Numbered from the stretch's first letter, positions 9,266 to 17,933 are shown. The stretch: DNA of 64,000 nt from an uncultured Robinsoniella sp. (GCA_900540475.1 UQGG01000013.1:74933-138932), one strand, 5' to 3'. Notes: generated from the letters alone by a model not told the origin. Numbers and translations: made by a program.

Positions 9266-10459
9266 ATGAATATTACATTTTCCAACAAAGCAGATATGTT
9301 TGAAGCAGGAATATTTGCCGTGCTCAATGAAAAAAAGGAAGCGTTAATCAATCAGGGAAAGAAAATCTATAATCTTTCGGTAGGTACACCGGATTTTAAA
9401 ACCGCTCCACACATCGTAGAAGCCGTATCTGAGGCTGCAAAAGATCCGGGTAACTACAAATATGCCCTGGTGGATATTCCACCGCTCATACAGGCTGTAC
9501 AGGACTTTTATCAAAAGAGATTCCAGGTTGCACTAGATACAGAAGAGATCATGTCAATGAATGGCTCCCAGGAGGGGATGGCACATTTTGCCTGGACGCT
9601 GTGCAACCCTCAGGATGTGGTGCTTGTGCCAAATCCAGGGTATCCTATATTTAATATCGGTCCATCTCTCTGCGATGCAAAGACCGTGCAATATCCCTTA
9701 TATAAAGAAAACCACTTTTTGCCCCGCTTGAATGAAATCCCGGAAGAAACAGCAAGAGCTGCCAAATTCATGGTAGTTAGTTATCCGGCAAACCCGGTCT
9801 GTGCTGTGGCACCGGACAGTTTCTATGAAGAGCTGATTGCATTTGCCAAAAAGTATGAGATTGTAATCTTACATGACAATGCCTATTCAGATATTATCTA
9901 TGGTGGCAGAAAAGGAGGCTCCTTCTTGCAGTTCGGCGGGGCAAAGGAAGTAGGCGTTGAATTTTACTCCCTGTCAAAATCCTTTAACTATACCGGTGCC
10001 AGAATGTCTTTTGCCATTGGAAATAAAAAGATTATCGAGAAATTCCGAGCAGTCAGAACCCAGATCGATTACGGGGTATTTCTACCTGTGCAATATGGAG
10101 CAGTGGCGGCATTAAACGGACCGTTTGAGATGGTGGAAGAGCAGTGCAGGGAATATGAAAGAAGGAATCAGGCACTTTGCGGTGGACTTCGCAGCATCGG
10201 ATGGAATGTACCGGACAGCGAGGGAACCATGTTTGTATGGGCAGCATTGCCGGAGGGCTATAGCGATTCCAATCAGTTTGTTATGGAACTGATGGAAAGA
10301 TCCGGCGTTATCTGTGTACCGGGCAGCAGCTTTGGTACTTTGGGTGAAGGTTATGTGAGATTTGCTCTGGTGGAGAATGTGGAGCGGATAGAGGAGATTG
10401 TGGAGAGTATAAGAGTTAGTGGGATCTTAGGAGGAAAGAGCGATAACCGGAACTACTAA
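9266..10459 (+). CDS. PLP-dependent class I/II aminotransferase
   Basis: 397 aa from ATG 9266, chosen over a TTG at 9233 because GAAAGAGGG lies just upstream and the family begins close to this Met. It is a fold-type I aminotransferase resembling LL-diaminopimelate/alanine/aspartate aminotransferases. Visible are the N-terminal LSVGTPDF motif, NPGYP near 123-127, HDNAYSD with D204 and Y207 that bind the PLP ring, and YSLSKSFNYTGAR with the Schiff-base lysine K238. Neighbours do not give a pathway, so the substrate is open; an amino-acid or diaminopimelate role is possible. It appears to be transcribed alone. Confidence 0.85.
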   Translation: MNITFSNKADMFEAGIFAVLNEKKEALINQGKKIYNLSVGTPDFKTAPHIVEAVSEAAKDPGNYKYALVDIPPLIQAVQDFYQKRFQVALDTEEIMSMNGSQEGMAHFAWTLCNPQDVVLVPNPGYPIFNIGPSLCDAKTVQYPLYKENHFLPRLNEIPEETARAAKFMVVSYPANPVCAVAPDSFYEELIAFAKKYEIVILHDNAYSDIIYGGRKGGSFLQFGGAKEVGVEFYSLSKSFNYTGARMSFAIGNKKIIEKFRAVRTQIDYGVFLPVQYGAVAALNGPFEMVEEQCREYERRNQALCGGLRSIGWNVPDSEGTMFVWAALPEGYSDSNQFVMELMERSGVICVPGSSFGTLGEGYVRFALVENVERIEEIVESIRVSGILGGKSDNRNY

Positions 10460-10479
10460 ATATGTTGTATTAAGTTTTG

Positions 10480-10526
10480 AGCCAATAGCTATTCTTGATG
10501 GGGCAAGTCAGCTATAGCTATTGGCT
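10480..10526 (+). repeat. 13-bp perfect inverted repeat before the secreted-protein gene
   Basis: AGCCAATAGCTAT at 10480-10492 and its exact complement at 10514-10526 flank a 21-nt loop, between the aminotransferase stop and the next ribosome site. No U-run follows, so it may be an mRNA processing or regulatory hairpin rather than a terminator. Confidence 0.6.
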
Positions 10527-10563
10527 AGCATCCGCTGGAAATGACAATAAGGAGGAGAATCAG

Positions 10564-11193
10564 ATGAAGAAAAGTTTAATAATGTTCGTTATAATATTTA
10601 TATCTGTCGTATTAAGTGCAGTACCTGTTACAGCTGCAAGTAAATCAATTACTCCCACAGTACAGAAGCAAATTACAAATAAGACCACAAGTATAAAGGT
10701 GAAAGCGAATAAAAAAACAGTTCTGTTCGTTGAAGTGAATAATAAACTATTATCGAAAGTAAAGTATAAAAAGGATACGGTTAAAATCATATCCATACCC
10801 AGGCAAAAAGCTGGTATGAAAATAAAGTTTTATACAAAAGACAAGGCAGGTAGAAAAAGCAAAATAGTTATTAGGAAGGTGAAAGATGTTATTGCTCCCA
10901 AAAAACCAGTAGTTAGATTTACTGCTGATCAGAAATTACAGATTAAAGGGGAGAAGGGATGTTTTGTTTCCATTGTAGAAGATGCTGTCATTAATCCTTC
11001 TTATGATCCCCAAAAGGTGAAGGATGAAGAAAGTATAGTGGGAAAAATAAAAAGTAAAAGAACTTTTACTTATGACAAGAGAAGTTTTGGTATCGGATCA
11101 CGTTATAATATAAAATTACGGGACAGTGCCGGAAATTGGAGCAAACCAACGATACTGGATTTTAACGGTTACGGAGACTATAAAATTTATTAA
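10564..11193 (+). CDS. Small secreted protein, Lys-rich, possible Ig-like fold
   Basis: 209 aa from ATG 10564, which follows a near-perfect AAGGAGGAG site; an upstream in-frame start at 10495 would place the signal peptide internally. Residues 1-25 form a Sec signal peptide (LIMFVIIFISVVLSAVPVTA, cut probably after AAS or TAA). The mature part is basic and beta-rich, with DKAGRKSK and RDSAGNWSKP motifs like those of bacterial Ig-like domains (Thr-Asp-x-AG-N type). It has no sorting signal or lipobox. It is shorter on G+C and richer in AAA/ATA codons than its neighbours, which suggests recent acquisition. Function is not recognised. Confidence 0.7.
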   Translation: MKKSLIMFVIIFISVVLSAVPVTAASKSITPTVQKQITNKTTSIKVKANKKTVLFVEVNNKLLSKVKYKKDTVKIISIPRQKAGMKIKFYTKDKAGRKSKIVIRKVKDVIAPKKPVVRFTADQKLQIKGEKGCFVSIVEDAVINPSYDPQKVKDEESIVGKIKSKRTFTYDKRSFGIGSRYNIKLRDSAGNWSKPTILDFNGYGDYKIY

Positions 11194-11330
11194 TAAAAAT
11201 AGTCAGATAAATTTCCAACATATTACTTAGTGTTTATGGATTGTTTTTATTGTATCTATATGAACTATGAAATCTGTTAAAAAATAGAATATATTTTTAC
11301 ATAAATCCCATAGTAAGAGAAATCCATCAA

Positions 11331-11365
11331 AAAGAGGGCTTGAAATAAAGCCCTCTTTATTGTAT
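11331..11365 (+). terminator. Intrinsic terminator after the secreted-protein gene
   Basis: AAAGAGGGCT and AGCCCTCTTT form a 10-bp stem around an 8-nt loop, followed by ATTGTATTAT. It ends the secreted-protein transcript and isolates the murB operon. Confidence 0.85.
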
Positions 11366-11508
11366 TATAGGGAGTAAAGTACAGGCCAAATAAAATGACT
11401 TTTATAAATCGGTACAACAATACCGGATAGCCGGTCAAATTGCTGGTCTATTTTTCCGGTTTAAGGGTATATATGGTACTGGATATAAAAACAGATTAGG
11501 GGTAAAAA

Positions 11509-12420
11509 GTGAATCAGGATTTGTATAATCAGTTGTGTGAGATTGTCGGAAGCGACAATGTACATGTAGATGAAGAAATGAAAAAACATACCACTTTCCG
11601 AATTGGAGGTCCGGCGGACTTTTATGTGTTGCCTCATTCCAAAGATGAAATTGGACGTGTGGTGCAGGTGTGTAAGAACGCCGAAGAGCCGTTTTATGTC
11701 TTAGGAAACGGCAGTAATCTTTTAGTAGGCGACAAAGGTTATCGCGGTGTCATTATTCAAATTTTTAAGAACTACAGTGATATTATAATAGAAGGAACGC
11801 AGATTACGGCAAAGTCCGGGGCGCTGCTGTCAAAAGTAGCGAAGAAAGCACTGGATGCAGGGCTGACCGGGTTTGAATTTGCATCCGGGATTCCGGGAAC
11901 AATCGGTGGTGCCGTAGTTATGAACGCAGGTGCCTATGGCGGTGAGATGAAAGACGTGATTCTTTCTGCTACGGTTATGACCCGGGAAGGCGGCATTCAA
12001 AAGCTGTCGAACCAGGAACTTCAGTTAGGATACCGTACCAGTCTGGTAGCCAGGGAGAATGATATTGTGCTGGAAGTAAGACTCGGATTAAAAAAAGGTA
12101 ATTCGGATGAGATCCGGGACCTTATGGAAGAGTTAAAGAATAAAAGAGTGACAAAACAGCCGCTGGAATATCCCAGCGCCGGCAGTACATTTAAACGGCC
12201 GGAAGGGTATTTTGCCGGAAAGCTGATTATGGATGCGGGAATGAGAGGATTCTCCGTTGGAGATGCCCAGGTTTCCGAAAAGCATTGTGGATTTGTGATT
12301 AATAAAGGGGATGCTTCTGCCAGAGACATTGTGGCACTGATGGAAGAGGTTACCGGACGTGTGAAAGAACAGTTCGGTGTGACATTAGAGCCGGAAGTGA
12401 AGAGATTAGGAGAATTCTAA
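11509..12420 (+). CDS. murB: MurB, UDP-N-acetylenolpyruvoylglucosamine reductase
   Basis: 303 aa. MurB reduces UDP-GlcNAc-enolpyruvate to UDP-MurNAc with NADPH and FAD in the cytoplasmic stage of peptidoglycan synthesis. The start is GTG, preceded by AGGGG. FAD-domain motifs HTTFRIGGPADFYVLP and GNGSNLLVGDKGYRG are clear, as is the catalytic YPSAGSTFKRPEG with the reducing Ser. It lacks the insert of type I enzymes, so it is type IIa as in Bacillus. It heads the murB-rapZ-whiA-crh operon with 2 bp to rapZ. Confidence 0.97.
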   Translation: MNQDLYNQLCEIVGSDNVHVDEEMKKHTTFRIGGPADFYVLPHSKDEIGRVVQVCKNAEEPFYVLGNGSNLLVGDKGYRGVIIQIFKNYSDIIIEGTQITAKSGALLSKVAKKALDAGLTGFEFASGIPGTIGGAVVMNAGAYGGEMKDVILSATVMTREGGIQKLSNQELQLGYRTSLVARENDIVLEVRLGLKKGNSDEIRDLMEELKNKRVTKQPLEYPSAGSTFKRPEGYFAGKLIMDAGMRGFSVGDAQVSEKHCGFVINKGDASARDIVALMEEVTGRVKEQFGVTLEPEVKRLGEF

Positions 12421-12422
12421 GG

Positions 12423-13280
12423 ATGAGATTCGTTATTGTTACGGGAATGTCCGGGGCGGGAAAGAGTACAGCACTGAAGATGCTGGAGGATGCAGGTTAT
12501 TTTTGTGTAGATAATCTTCCAATCCAGCTCTTGCGTAAATTTGCAGAACTGGCCTGTACCCCGGGAAACGAGATCAGTAAAGTGGCAATGGGCGTGGATG
12601 TGCGGAATGGCAGGGCATTAAAGGAACTGGAACATGTATTGGAGTCAATGGTGATAGAAGGCTTCCACTATGAGATCCTCTTTCTGGACGCGGCTGATGC
12701 AGTTCTTGTGAAGCGTTACAAGGAAACCAGAAGAGCCCATCCACTTGCAAAAAATGGCAGAATAGATAAAGGAATTGCCGCTGAGCGGGAACAACTGGTA
12801 TTTTTAAAACAGCATGCGGATTATATCCTGGATACCAGCCAGTTGCTGACCAGGGAACTGAAGCTGGAACTGGATAAAATATTTGTGCAAAACCAGGAAT
12901 TTAAAAATATCATGATTACAATCTTATCCTTTGGCTTTAAATATGGGATACCAAGTGATTCTGATCTGGTATTTGATGTACGGTTCCTGCCAAATCCCTT
13001 CTATATTGATGAATTAAAGCACAAGACCGGTAATGACAGGGAAGTTCAGGATTATGTTATGGGTTATGACATAGCACATGAATTTTTAAAAAAGCTGACA
13101 GATATGGTGGAATTTCTCATTCCAAACTATATAATAGAAGGAAAAAACCAGTTGGTCATCAGCATCGGATGCACGGGAGGGAAACACCGTTCCGTTACAT
13201 TGGCAAACAGGCTGTTCGAGACCCTTGGTCCCAAGGATGAATACGGACTGAAAATTGAACACAGGGATATTAATAGATAA
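12423..13280 (+). CDS. rapZ: RapZ/YvcJ nucleotide-binding adapter protein
   Basis: 285 aa. The P-loop is GMSGAGKST at residues 7-15, followed by the conserved VDNLP, FLDA, RRAHPL, DTS and the C-terminal SIGCTGGKHRSV motif. In gamma-proteobacteria the family steers decay of a small RNA controlling GlmS; in Firmicutes (YvcJ) it hydrolyses nucleotides and affects competence. It sits between murB and whiA. In many Firmicutes yvcK separates this gene from whiA; here there is none. Confidence 0.95.
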   Translation: MRFVIVTGMSGAGKSTALKMLEDAGYFCVDNLPIQLLRKFAELACTPGNEISKVAMGVDVRNGRALKELEHVLESMVIEGFHYEILFLDAADAVLVKRYKETRRAHPLAKNGRIDKGIAAEREQLVFLKQHADYILDTSQLLTRELKLELDKIFVQNQEFKNIMITILSFGFKYGIPSDSDLVFDVRFLPNPFYIDELKHKTGNDREVQDYVMGYDIAHEFLKKLTDMVEFLIPNYIIEGKNQLVISIGCTGGKHRSVTLANRLFETLGPKDEYGLKIEHRDINR

Positions 13281-13291
13281 GAAGGTGTGTT

Positions 13292-14260
13292 ATGTCTTTT
13301 TCAAGCGATGTCAAAGAAGAATTATCAAGACAGTCCAGCAGCGCGAGACATTGCCAGATTGCTGAAATTGCCGCCATTATTAGTATGTGCGGCGGGATAT
13401 CCATCTCCAGCAAAGACAAATACAGTGTCAGAATCCAGACAGAAAATATCGCAGTCGCAAGAAAGTACTTTACTTTATTGAGAAAAACCTTTAATATAGA
13501 GACGGAGGTTTCTATCAGGCAGAATATGTCGGTAAGAAAAAGCCGCGTGTATATAGTTTTGGTAAAACGACATGAAGATTCTCTTATGATTTTGAAGGCC
13601 GCCAAGCTCCTGAATAAGGACATGGAGGTAGAAGAAAATCTTTCCATAGTGAATAATATGGTGATTCAGAACACATGCTGTAAAAGGGCATTTATAAGAG
13701 GCGCTTTTTTGGCGGCAGGTTCGATCAGTGATCCGCAGAAGTTTTATCATTTTGAAATTGTCTGCACGACCATACATAAGGCAGAACAGCTGCAGGCGAT
13801 TATAAATAGTTTCGGGCTGGATGCAAAAATTGTAGCCAGAAAGAAATATTATGTTGTCTATATTAAAGAAGGCGCACAAATTGTCGATATATTGAATATC
13901 ATGGAGGCACATGTGGCACTTATGAATTTAGAGAATGTCCGGATTTTGAAGGACATGCGCAATGAGGTGAACCGGAAGGTAAATTGCGAAACGGCTAATA
14001 TTCATAAAACAGTCAGCGCAGCAGTAAAACAAATTGAAGATATTAAATATATTCAGTCTACGGCAGGATTTGAAAGTTTATCCGAAGGATTGGCTGAAAT
14101 GGCAGAACTACGGTTGGCCCAGCCGGATGCGACACTAAAGGAATTGGGAATGTTGTTAACACCTCAAGTTGGAAAATCAGGAGTAAATCATAGATTGAGA
14201 AAATTAAGCAATTTAGCGGATGAGCTAAGAGAGAACAAGGAGGAGAAACATTATGATTAA
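13292..14260 (+). CDS. whiA: WhiA, DNA-binding sporulation/division regulator
   Basis: 322 aa. It has the LAGLIDADG-like homing-endonuclease fold at the N terminus (FSSDVKEELSR, CCKRAFIRGAFLAAGSISDP), which lacks nuclease activity in the family, and a C-terminal helix-turn-helix (LAQPDATLKELGMLLTPQVGKSGVNHRLRKL). It is needed for division and chromosome segregation in Bacillus and for sporulation in Streptomyces. The ATG follows GAAGGTGTG. Its stop overlaps the start of crh by 8 bp, indicating coupling. Confidence 0.96.
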   Translation: MSFSSDVKEELSRQSSSARHCQIAEIAAIISMCGGISISSKDKYSVRIQTENIAVARKYFTLLRKTFNIETEVSIRQNMSVRKSRVYIVLVKRHEDSLMILKAAKLLNKDMEVEENLSIVNNMVIQNTCCKRAFIRGAFLAAGSISDPQKFYHFEIVCTTIHKAEQLQAIINSFGLDAKIVARKKYYVVYIKEGAQIVDILNIMEAHVALMNLENVRILKDMRNEVNRKVNCETANIHKTVSAAVKQIEDIKYIQSTAGFESLSEGLAEMAELRLAQPDATLKELGMLLTPQVGKSGVNHRLRKLSNLADELRENKEEKHYD

Positions 14261-14507
14261 AAAACCTATCACAATTCAGATTCCAAGTGGATTGGAAGCA
14301 CGGCCGGTAGCACTTCTGGTGCAGGTGGCAAGCCAGTACGAGAGCGATATCCATGTAGAATGTGGTGACAAGAAAGTGAATGCAAAAAGTATTATGGGTA
14401 TGATGACTTTGGGCCTGGTTGCAGGTGAAAATGTTAATGTCATCGTAGAAGGCAGCGATGAGCAGGAAGCTATGAACAATATCGAGAAATATTTAAGCAG
14501 TAAATAA
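14253..14507 (+). CDS. crh: Crh-type HPr paralogue with Glu at position 15
   Basis: 84 aa HPr fold. Ser46 (NAKSIM) is kept as the HPr kinase target, but the phosphocarrier histidine is replaced: the motif reads GLEARP with Glu15. It therefore cannot take part in PTS phosphotransfer and should act like Bacillus Crh as a Ser-phosphorylated CcpA corepressor. The gene order whiA-crh is the same as yvcL-crh in Bacillus, which supports orthology. A true HPr with His15 is at 52105. The ribosome site AAGGAGGAG lies inside whiA. Confidence 0.9.
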   Translation: MIKKPITIQIPSGLEARPVALLVQVASQYESDIHVECGDKKVNAKSIMGMMTLGLVAGENVNVIVEGSDEQEAMNNIEKYLSSK

Positions 14508-14516
14508 TGAAATGAA

Positions 14517-14540
14517 GGTACAGTATAATTCTATTGTACC
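14517..14540 (+). other. Small hairpin with embedded TATAAT ahead of the TPP riboswitch
   Basis: GGTACA at 14517-14522 pairs with TGTACC at 14535-14540. The loop contains TATAAT at 14524-14529, a possible -10 box for the thiamine operon, but no convincing -35 box lies 17 bp upstream. Its role is uncertain. Confidence 0.3.
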
Positions 14541-14556
14541 GGATATAACATGAAAT

Positions 14557-14645
14557 AGGGGAGTCGGGAGAACCCGGCTGAGAGTAAACTACACCAATGT
14601 TTAGACCCATAACCTGATCTGGATCATACCAGCGTAGGGAAATAT
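14557..14645 (+). promoter_or_regulatory. TPP riboswitch (THI element)
   Basis: The conserved THI-box cores are present in order: GGGGAGTC, the pyrimidine-sensing GGCTGAGAG, ACCCATAACCTGATCTGG and the closing ATACCAGCGTAGGGA. The leader lies about 110 bases before the first gene of a thiamine-precursor ABC operon. Binding of thiamine pyrophosphate is expected to favour the terminator at 14695. Confidence 0.97.
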
Positions 14646-14694
14646 ACCAATGAGCAGTTTTTGCTAAGTACAGATAAAATTGCAGCTGATTGAT

Positions 14695-14725
14695 AAAACC
14701 CTATCGTGAGATGGGGTTTTTGTTA
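14695..14725 (+). terminator. Riboswitch-controlled intrinsic terminator
   Basis: AAAACCCTAT at 14695-14704 pairs with ATGGGGTTTT at 14711-14720 (one G-U pair) and leads into TTTTTGTT. It lies between the TPP aptamer and the first start codon, so it is the likely expression platform. Confidence 0.85.
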
Positions 14726-14758
14726 TTTAAAATCATATAAGAAATGGAGAAAAGAAAG

Positions 14759-15055
14759 ATGAATGCAAGTGTAGCGATTCAAACATTACCGGAAGCAAAA
14801 AATGATGAGGAATTAATCCGTATTGTAGATGAAGTAATTGCGTATATTAAAAGTACAGGCTTAAATTATTACGTAGGACCTTTCGAGACTGCAATTGAAG
14901 GTGATTATGACGAATTGATGGATATCATAAAAGAGTGCCAGCATATTGCGATCCGCGCTGGTGCACCGTCTGTTGCGGCATATATTAAAGTTTCCTATAA
15001 ACCGGAAGGAGATGTACTTACGATTGAAAAGAAAGTTACAAAGCATCACGAGTAA
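14759..15055 (+). CDS. Thiamine-binding YkoF/MTH1187-family protein
   Basis: 98 aa from ATG 14759; an ATG 15 bases upstream is in frame but GGAGAAAAG lies between the two and fits the later start. The fold is ferredoxin-like: AIQTLPEAKNDEELIRIVDEVI, then YYVGPFETAIEGDYDELM and a C-terminal beta strand. Members bind thiamine or its pyrimidine moiety and usually sit with ABC permeases like the one that follows. First gene after the riboswitch. It overlaps the permease gene by about 44 bp. Confidence 0.85.
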   Translation: MNASVAIQTLPEAKNDEELIRIVDEVIAYIKSTGLNYYVGPFETAIEGDYDELMDIIKECQHIAIRAGAPSVAAYIKVSYKPEGDVLTIEKKVTKHHE

Positions 15056-15788
15056 ACTGTACTGCATCAGTGCAATTCTGGTTTTACTTATCCTGTGGCA
15101 GGCGGCATCCTCCTTTGAGCTGGTGCCTTCCTTTATGCTGCCGTCACCGATGGCAGTAATCCGGGCATTTGTAAGTGATTTTAACTTATTAATGATGCAC
15201 TTGGGTACAACCCTTGTGGAAGCTTTTCTGGGACTTGGAATCGGAATCTTAACCGGATTTTTGGCTGCCTTATTGATGGACCGTTTTGAAGGTGTATATA
15301 AAGCATTTTATCCAATTATGGTAATCACCCAGACGATTCCCACAATTGCCATAGCACCCCTTCTGGTATTGTGGATGGGATATGACGTTGCACCAAAAGT
15401 GACCTTGATTGTAATCGTAACGTTTTTCCCGATAGCAGTCGGACTGCTGGAAGGTTTTCGGGCGGCAGATAAGGACACTATGAATCTAATGCGGTCAATG
15501 GGAGCAAGCCAGGGACAGATATTCCGGTATGTGAAGCTGCCCGGAGCGCTGGGAAATTTCTTCACAAGCCTGAAAATCTCTGTTTCCTACTCTGTAGTAG
15601 GGGCAGTGATAGCGGAATGGCTGGGGGGCTTTCAGGGGCTTGGCGTATATATGACCAGGGTGCGGAGTGCCTATTCCTTTGACAAAATGTTTGCAGTAAT
15701 TTTTTTGATATCAGCAATTAGTCTGGTTCTGATGTGGCTGGTAACAGTTCTGCGTAAAAAGATAATGCCCTGGGATCAATTAAAATAG
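15012..15788 (+). CDS. thiX: ThiX-like ABC transporter permease (HMP/thiamine precursor)
   Basis: About 258 aa. The start is uncertain: ATG 15012 directly abuts AAGGAG, while a TTG at 15024 has a 12-base spacing, so either could be used. It is a binding-protein-dependent permease of the SsuC/TauC type with about six transmembrane helices and the EAA-like loop EGFRAADKDTMNLMRSMGASQGQIFRYVKLPGAL split here by position about 160-195. With ThiY and ThiZ it should import hydroxymethylpyrimidine-type precursors. Co-transcribed with its neighbours under the TPP riboswitch. Confidence 0.88.
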   Translation: MYLRLKRKLQSITSKLYCISAILVLLILWQAASSFELVPSFMLPSPMAVIRAFVSDFNLLMMHLGTTLVEAFLGLGIGILTGFLAALLMDRFEGVYKAFYPIMVITQTIPTIAIAPLLVLWMGYDVAPKVTLIVIVTFFPIAVGLLEGFRAADKDTMNLMRSMGASQGQIFRYVKLPGALGNFFTSLKISVSYSVVGAVIAEWLGGFQGLGVYMTRVRSAYSFDKMFAVIFLISAISLVLMWLVTVLRKKIMPWDQLK

Positions 15789-15871
15789 TAATTTGAGTTT
15801 GATAAGTAATAGCAAGCATAGATTCAAAACAATAAATTTTTTTGAAACAGTGAAAATAGAGGAGAATACGA

Positions 15872-17020
15872 ATGAAAAAGAAATTATTAGCGGTTACTTT
15901 AAGCCTGGCTGTGGCAATGTCTCTTGCAGGCTGCGGAAGCAGTGCGGCAAAAGGAGAAACAGCAGGGGCATCCAATGATACACAAGCAGCAGAGACTGGT
16001 AATTCGGCAACACAGGAGGACAGCACACAGGAGGGCAGCTCACAGGAGAATAGCACACAGGCAGACGGCAGCGAATCATTTCAGTCTGAGAATACGGCAA
16101 AAGCAGACGGCAAAACGACTAAGCTGACCTTTGTACTGGACTGGACGCCGAATACCAATCATACCGGACTTTATGTTGCACAGGATAAGGGATATTTTGC
16201 GGAAGCAGGTCTGAAAGTTGAGATTGTACAGCCTCCGGAAGATGGTGCCACGGCGCTGGTTGCATCAGGAAAAGCGCAGTTTGGCGTGGATTTCCAGGAC
16301 TCTCTGGCACCTGCATTTGCAAGGGAAGATCCGCTTCCGGTAACGGCAGTAGCGGCTGTGATTCAGCATAATACATCCGGTATAATTTCCAGAAAAGGGG
16401 AAGGCATGGATACACCCAAAGGGATGGAAGACCATGTTTATGCAACCTGGGATCTTCCGGTTGAAAAAGCAATGATTGCTAATGTAGTTGCACAGGATGG
16501 CGGCGATTTCGATAAAGTAAAACTGATTCCAAGCACCGTAACCGATGAAGTAACTGCCCTGAAATCAAAACAGGTGGATGCGATCTGGGTATACTATGCC
16601 TGGGGTGGAATTGCCACAGAGGTAAATGATCTGCCAACGGATTATTTTGCATTTAAGGATATCAACCCGGTGTTTGATTATTATACCCCTGTGATCGTAG
16701 CGAATAATGATTTCCTAAAAGAAAATCCGGATGCGGCAAAAGCATTTATGTCTGCTTTGGCAAAAGGCTATGAAGATGCAGTAAAGGACCCGGCAGAAGC
16801 TGCGGATATTCTCTGCAAGGCAGCACCGGAACTGGATGCAAAATTAGTTCAGGCGAGCCAGGAATATCTCAAGGATCAGTATCAGGCAGACGCAAAAAGC
16901 TGGGGATATATCGATGGGGCAAGATGGGATGCATTTTATGGCTGGTTAAATGAAAACAAACTGGTAGAGACAGAAATTCCTGCAGGCTGGGGTTTTTCCA
17001 ACGATTATTTACCACAATAA
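15872..17020 (+). CDS. thiY: ThiY-like substrate-binding lipoprotein
   Basis: 382 aa. The lipobox LAGC at about residues 18-21 is followed by a Ser/Gln/Glu-rich linker to residue about 85. The NMT1/THI5-like domain then starts with LTFVLDWTPNTNHTGLYVAQDKGYF, the hallmark of binding proteins for formylaminopyrimidine/HMP. It captures the ligand outside the membrane and delivers it to the permease upstream. The ribosome site is GAGGAG. Spacing of 83 bp from thiX is filled by A/T-rich sequence. Confidence 0.92.
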   Translation: MKKKLLAVTLSLAVAMSLAGCGSSAAKGETAGASNDTQAAETGNSATQEDSTQEGSSQENSTQADGSESFQSENTAKADGKTTKLTFVLDWTPNTNHTGLYVAQDKGYFAEAGLKVEIVQPPEDGATALVASGKAQFGVDFQDSLAPAFAREDPLPVTAVAAVIQHNTSGIISRKGEGMDTPKGMEDHVYATWDLPVEKAMIANVVAQDGGDFDKVKLIPSTVTDEVTALKSKQVDAIWVYYAWGGIATEVNDLPTDYFAFKDINPVFDYYTPVIVANNDFLKENPDAAKAFMSALAKGYEDAVKDPAEAADILCKAAPELDAKLVQASQEYLKDQYQADAKSWGYIDGARWDAFYGWLNENKLVETEIPAGWGFSNDYLPQ

Positions 17021-17021
17021 G

Positions 17022-17066
17022 CAATGGGTGCTAGTTTGAAACAGAATCGTTTCAACTGGCTATTGG
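17022..17066 (+). other. Intraoperon stem-loop between thiY and thiZ
   Basis: CAATGGGTGCTAG...GTTTGAAAC pairs imperfectly with GTTTCAACTGGCTATTG around a short AGAATC loop. There is no U-run, so it more likely stabilises the upstream mRNA than terminates it, giving more binding protein than ATPase. Confidence 0.5.
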
Positions 17067-17109
17067 TGCAGTACCAAAGACCCGTCTGCAGTATGCAGGA
17101 GGTGATAAA

Positions 17110-17847
17110 ATGATTAAATTAACTGCAAAGCATATATCAAAAGCATTTGAAGATAAACAAATACTGTCAGATGTATCAATCGAGGTAAGAGAAGGGGAAC
17201 TGGTCTGCCTTCTTGGCGTCAGCGGTGTGGGAAAGACTACGCTTTTTAACATCATCTCAGGACTGGCTTCACCGGACGGCGGTGAAATATTACTGGACGG
17301 AAAGGATATTACCGGCCAGGCAGGACACATCAGTTATATGCTGCAGAGGGACCTGCTGCTTCCGTACCGTACCATTGAGGATAATGTGGCACTGCCTCTA
17401 CTGGTTAAAGGGATGGGTAAAAAAGCGGCGAGAGAAAAAGTGTCTGCTTATTTTGCTGAGTTTGGACTGGAAGGAACAGAAAAAAAATATCCCAGCCAGT
17501 TATCCGGCGGAATGAGACAGAGGGCGGCGTTACTGCGGACCTATATGTTTTCTCAGGGAGTAGCCCTTCTTGATGAGCCGTTCAGTGCCCTGGATACCAT
17601 TACAAAAGGCGGAATGCATAAGTGGTATCTGGATGTTATGGAACATATCCGGCTGTCAACTATATTTATCACACACGATATTGATGAAGCAATTATCCTG
17701 TCAGACCGGATCTATTTATTAACCGGTCAGCCGGGGCGCATTACAAAAGAAATCAGGATACAGGAACCAAAACCCCGAAGGGCAGATTTTAACCTGACGG
17801 AAACATTTTTGGATTATAAACGGGAGATTATAAAATCGTTAGAATGA
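17110..17847 (+). CDS. thiZ: ThiZ-like ABC transporter ATPase
   Basis: 245 aa. Walker A is GVSGVGKTT at about residues 36-44, the Q-loop is MLQRDLLLP, the ABC signature is LSGGMRQRAAL, Walker B is VALLDEPFSALD and the switch His is in FITHDIDEA. It powers the ThiXY importer. A strong AGGAGGTG site precedes the ATG, and a terminator follows directly. Confidence 0.93.
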   Translation: MIKLTAKHISKAFEDKQILSDVSIEVREGELVCLLGVSGVGKTTLFNIISGLASPDGGEILLDGKDITGQAGHISYMLQRDLLLPYRTIEDNVALPLLVKGMGKKAAREKVSAYFAEFGLEGTEKKYPSQLSGGMRQRAALLRTYMFSQGVALLDEPFSALDTITKGGMHKWYLDVMEHIRLSTIFITHDIDEAIILSDRIYLLTGQPGRITKEIRIQEPKPRRADFNLTETFLDYKREIIKSLE

Positions 17848-17852
17848 TAATA

Positions 17853-17895
17853 AAGCTGTTATATGAAGGGTGACCTTTATATAATGGCTTTTTTA
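17853..17895 (+). terminator. Intrinsic terminator of the thiamine operon
   Basis: A 12-bp outer stem (AAGCTGTTATAT with ATATAATGGCTT) and an inner AAGG/CCTT stem with a GTGA tetraloop are followed by TTTTT. Confidence 0.88.
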
Positions 17896-17919
17896 GGATT
17901 GAGAAATTTTGTAAAAAAG

Positions 17920-17933
17920 CAAACAAATGTTTG
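17920..17933 (+). promoter_or_regulatory. LexA-like SOS box overlapping the uvrB promoter
   Basis: CAAACAAATGTTTG is a perfect palindrome matching 12 of 14 positions of the Firmicute LexA consensus CGAACRNRYGTTCG, with symmetric G-to-A and C-to-T changes. It overlaps the first half of the -35 box at 17931. uvrBA is a standard SOS target. Confidence 0.65.
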
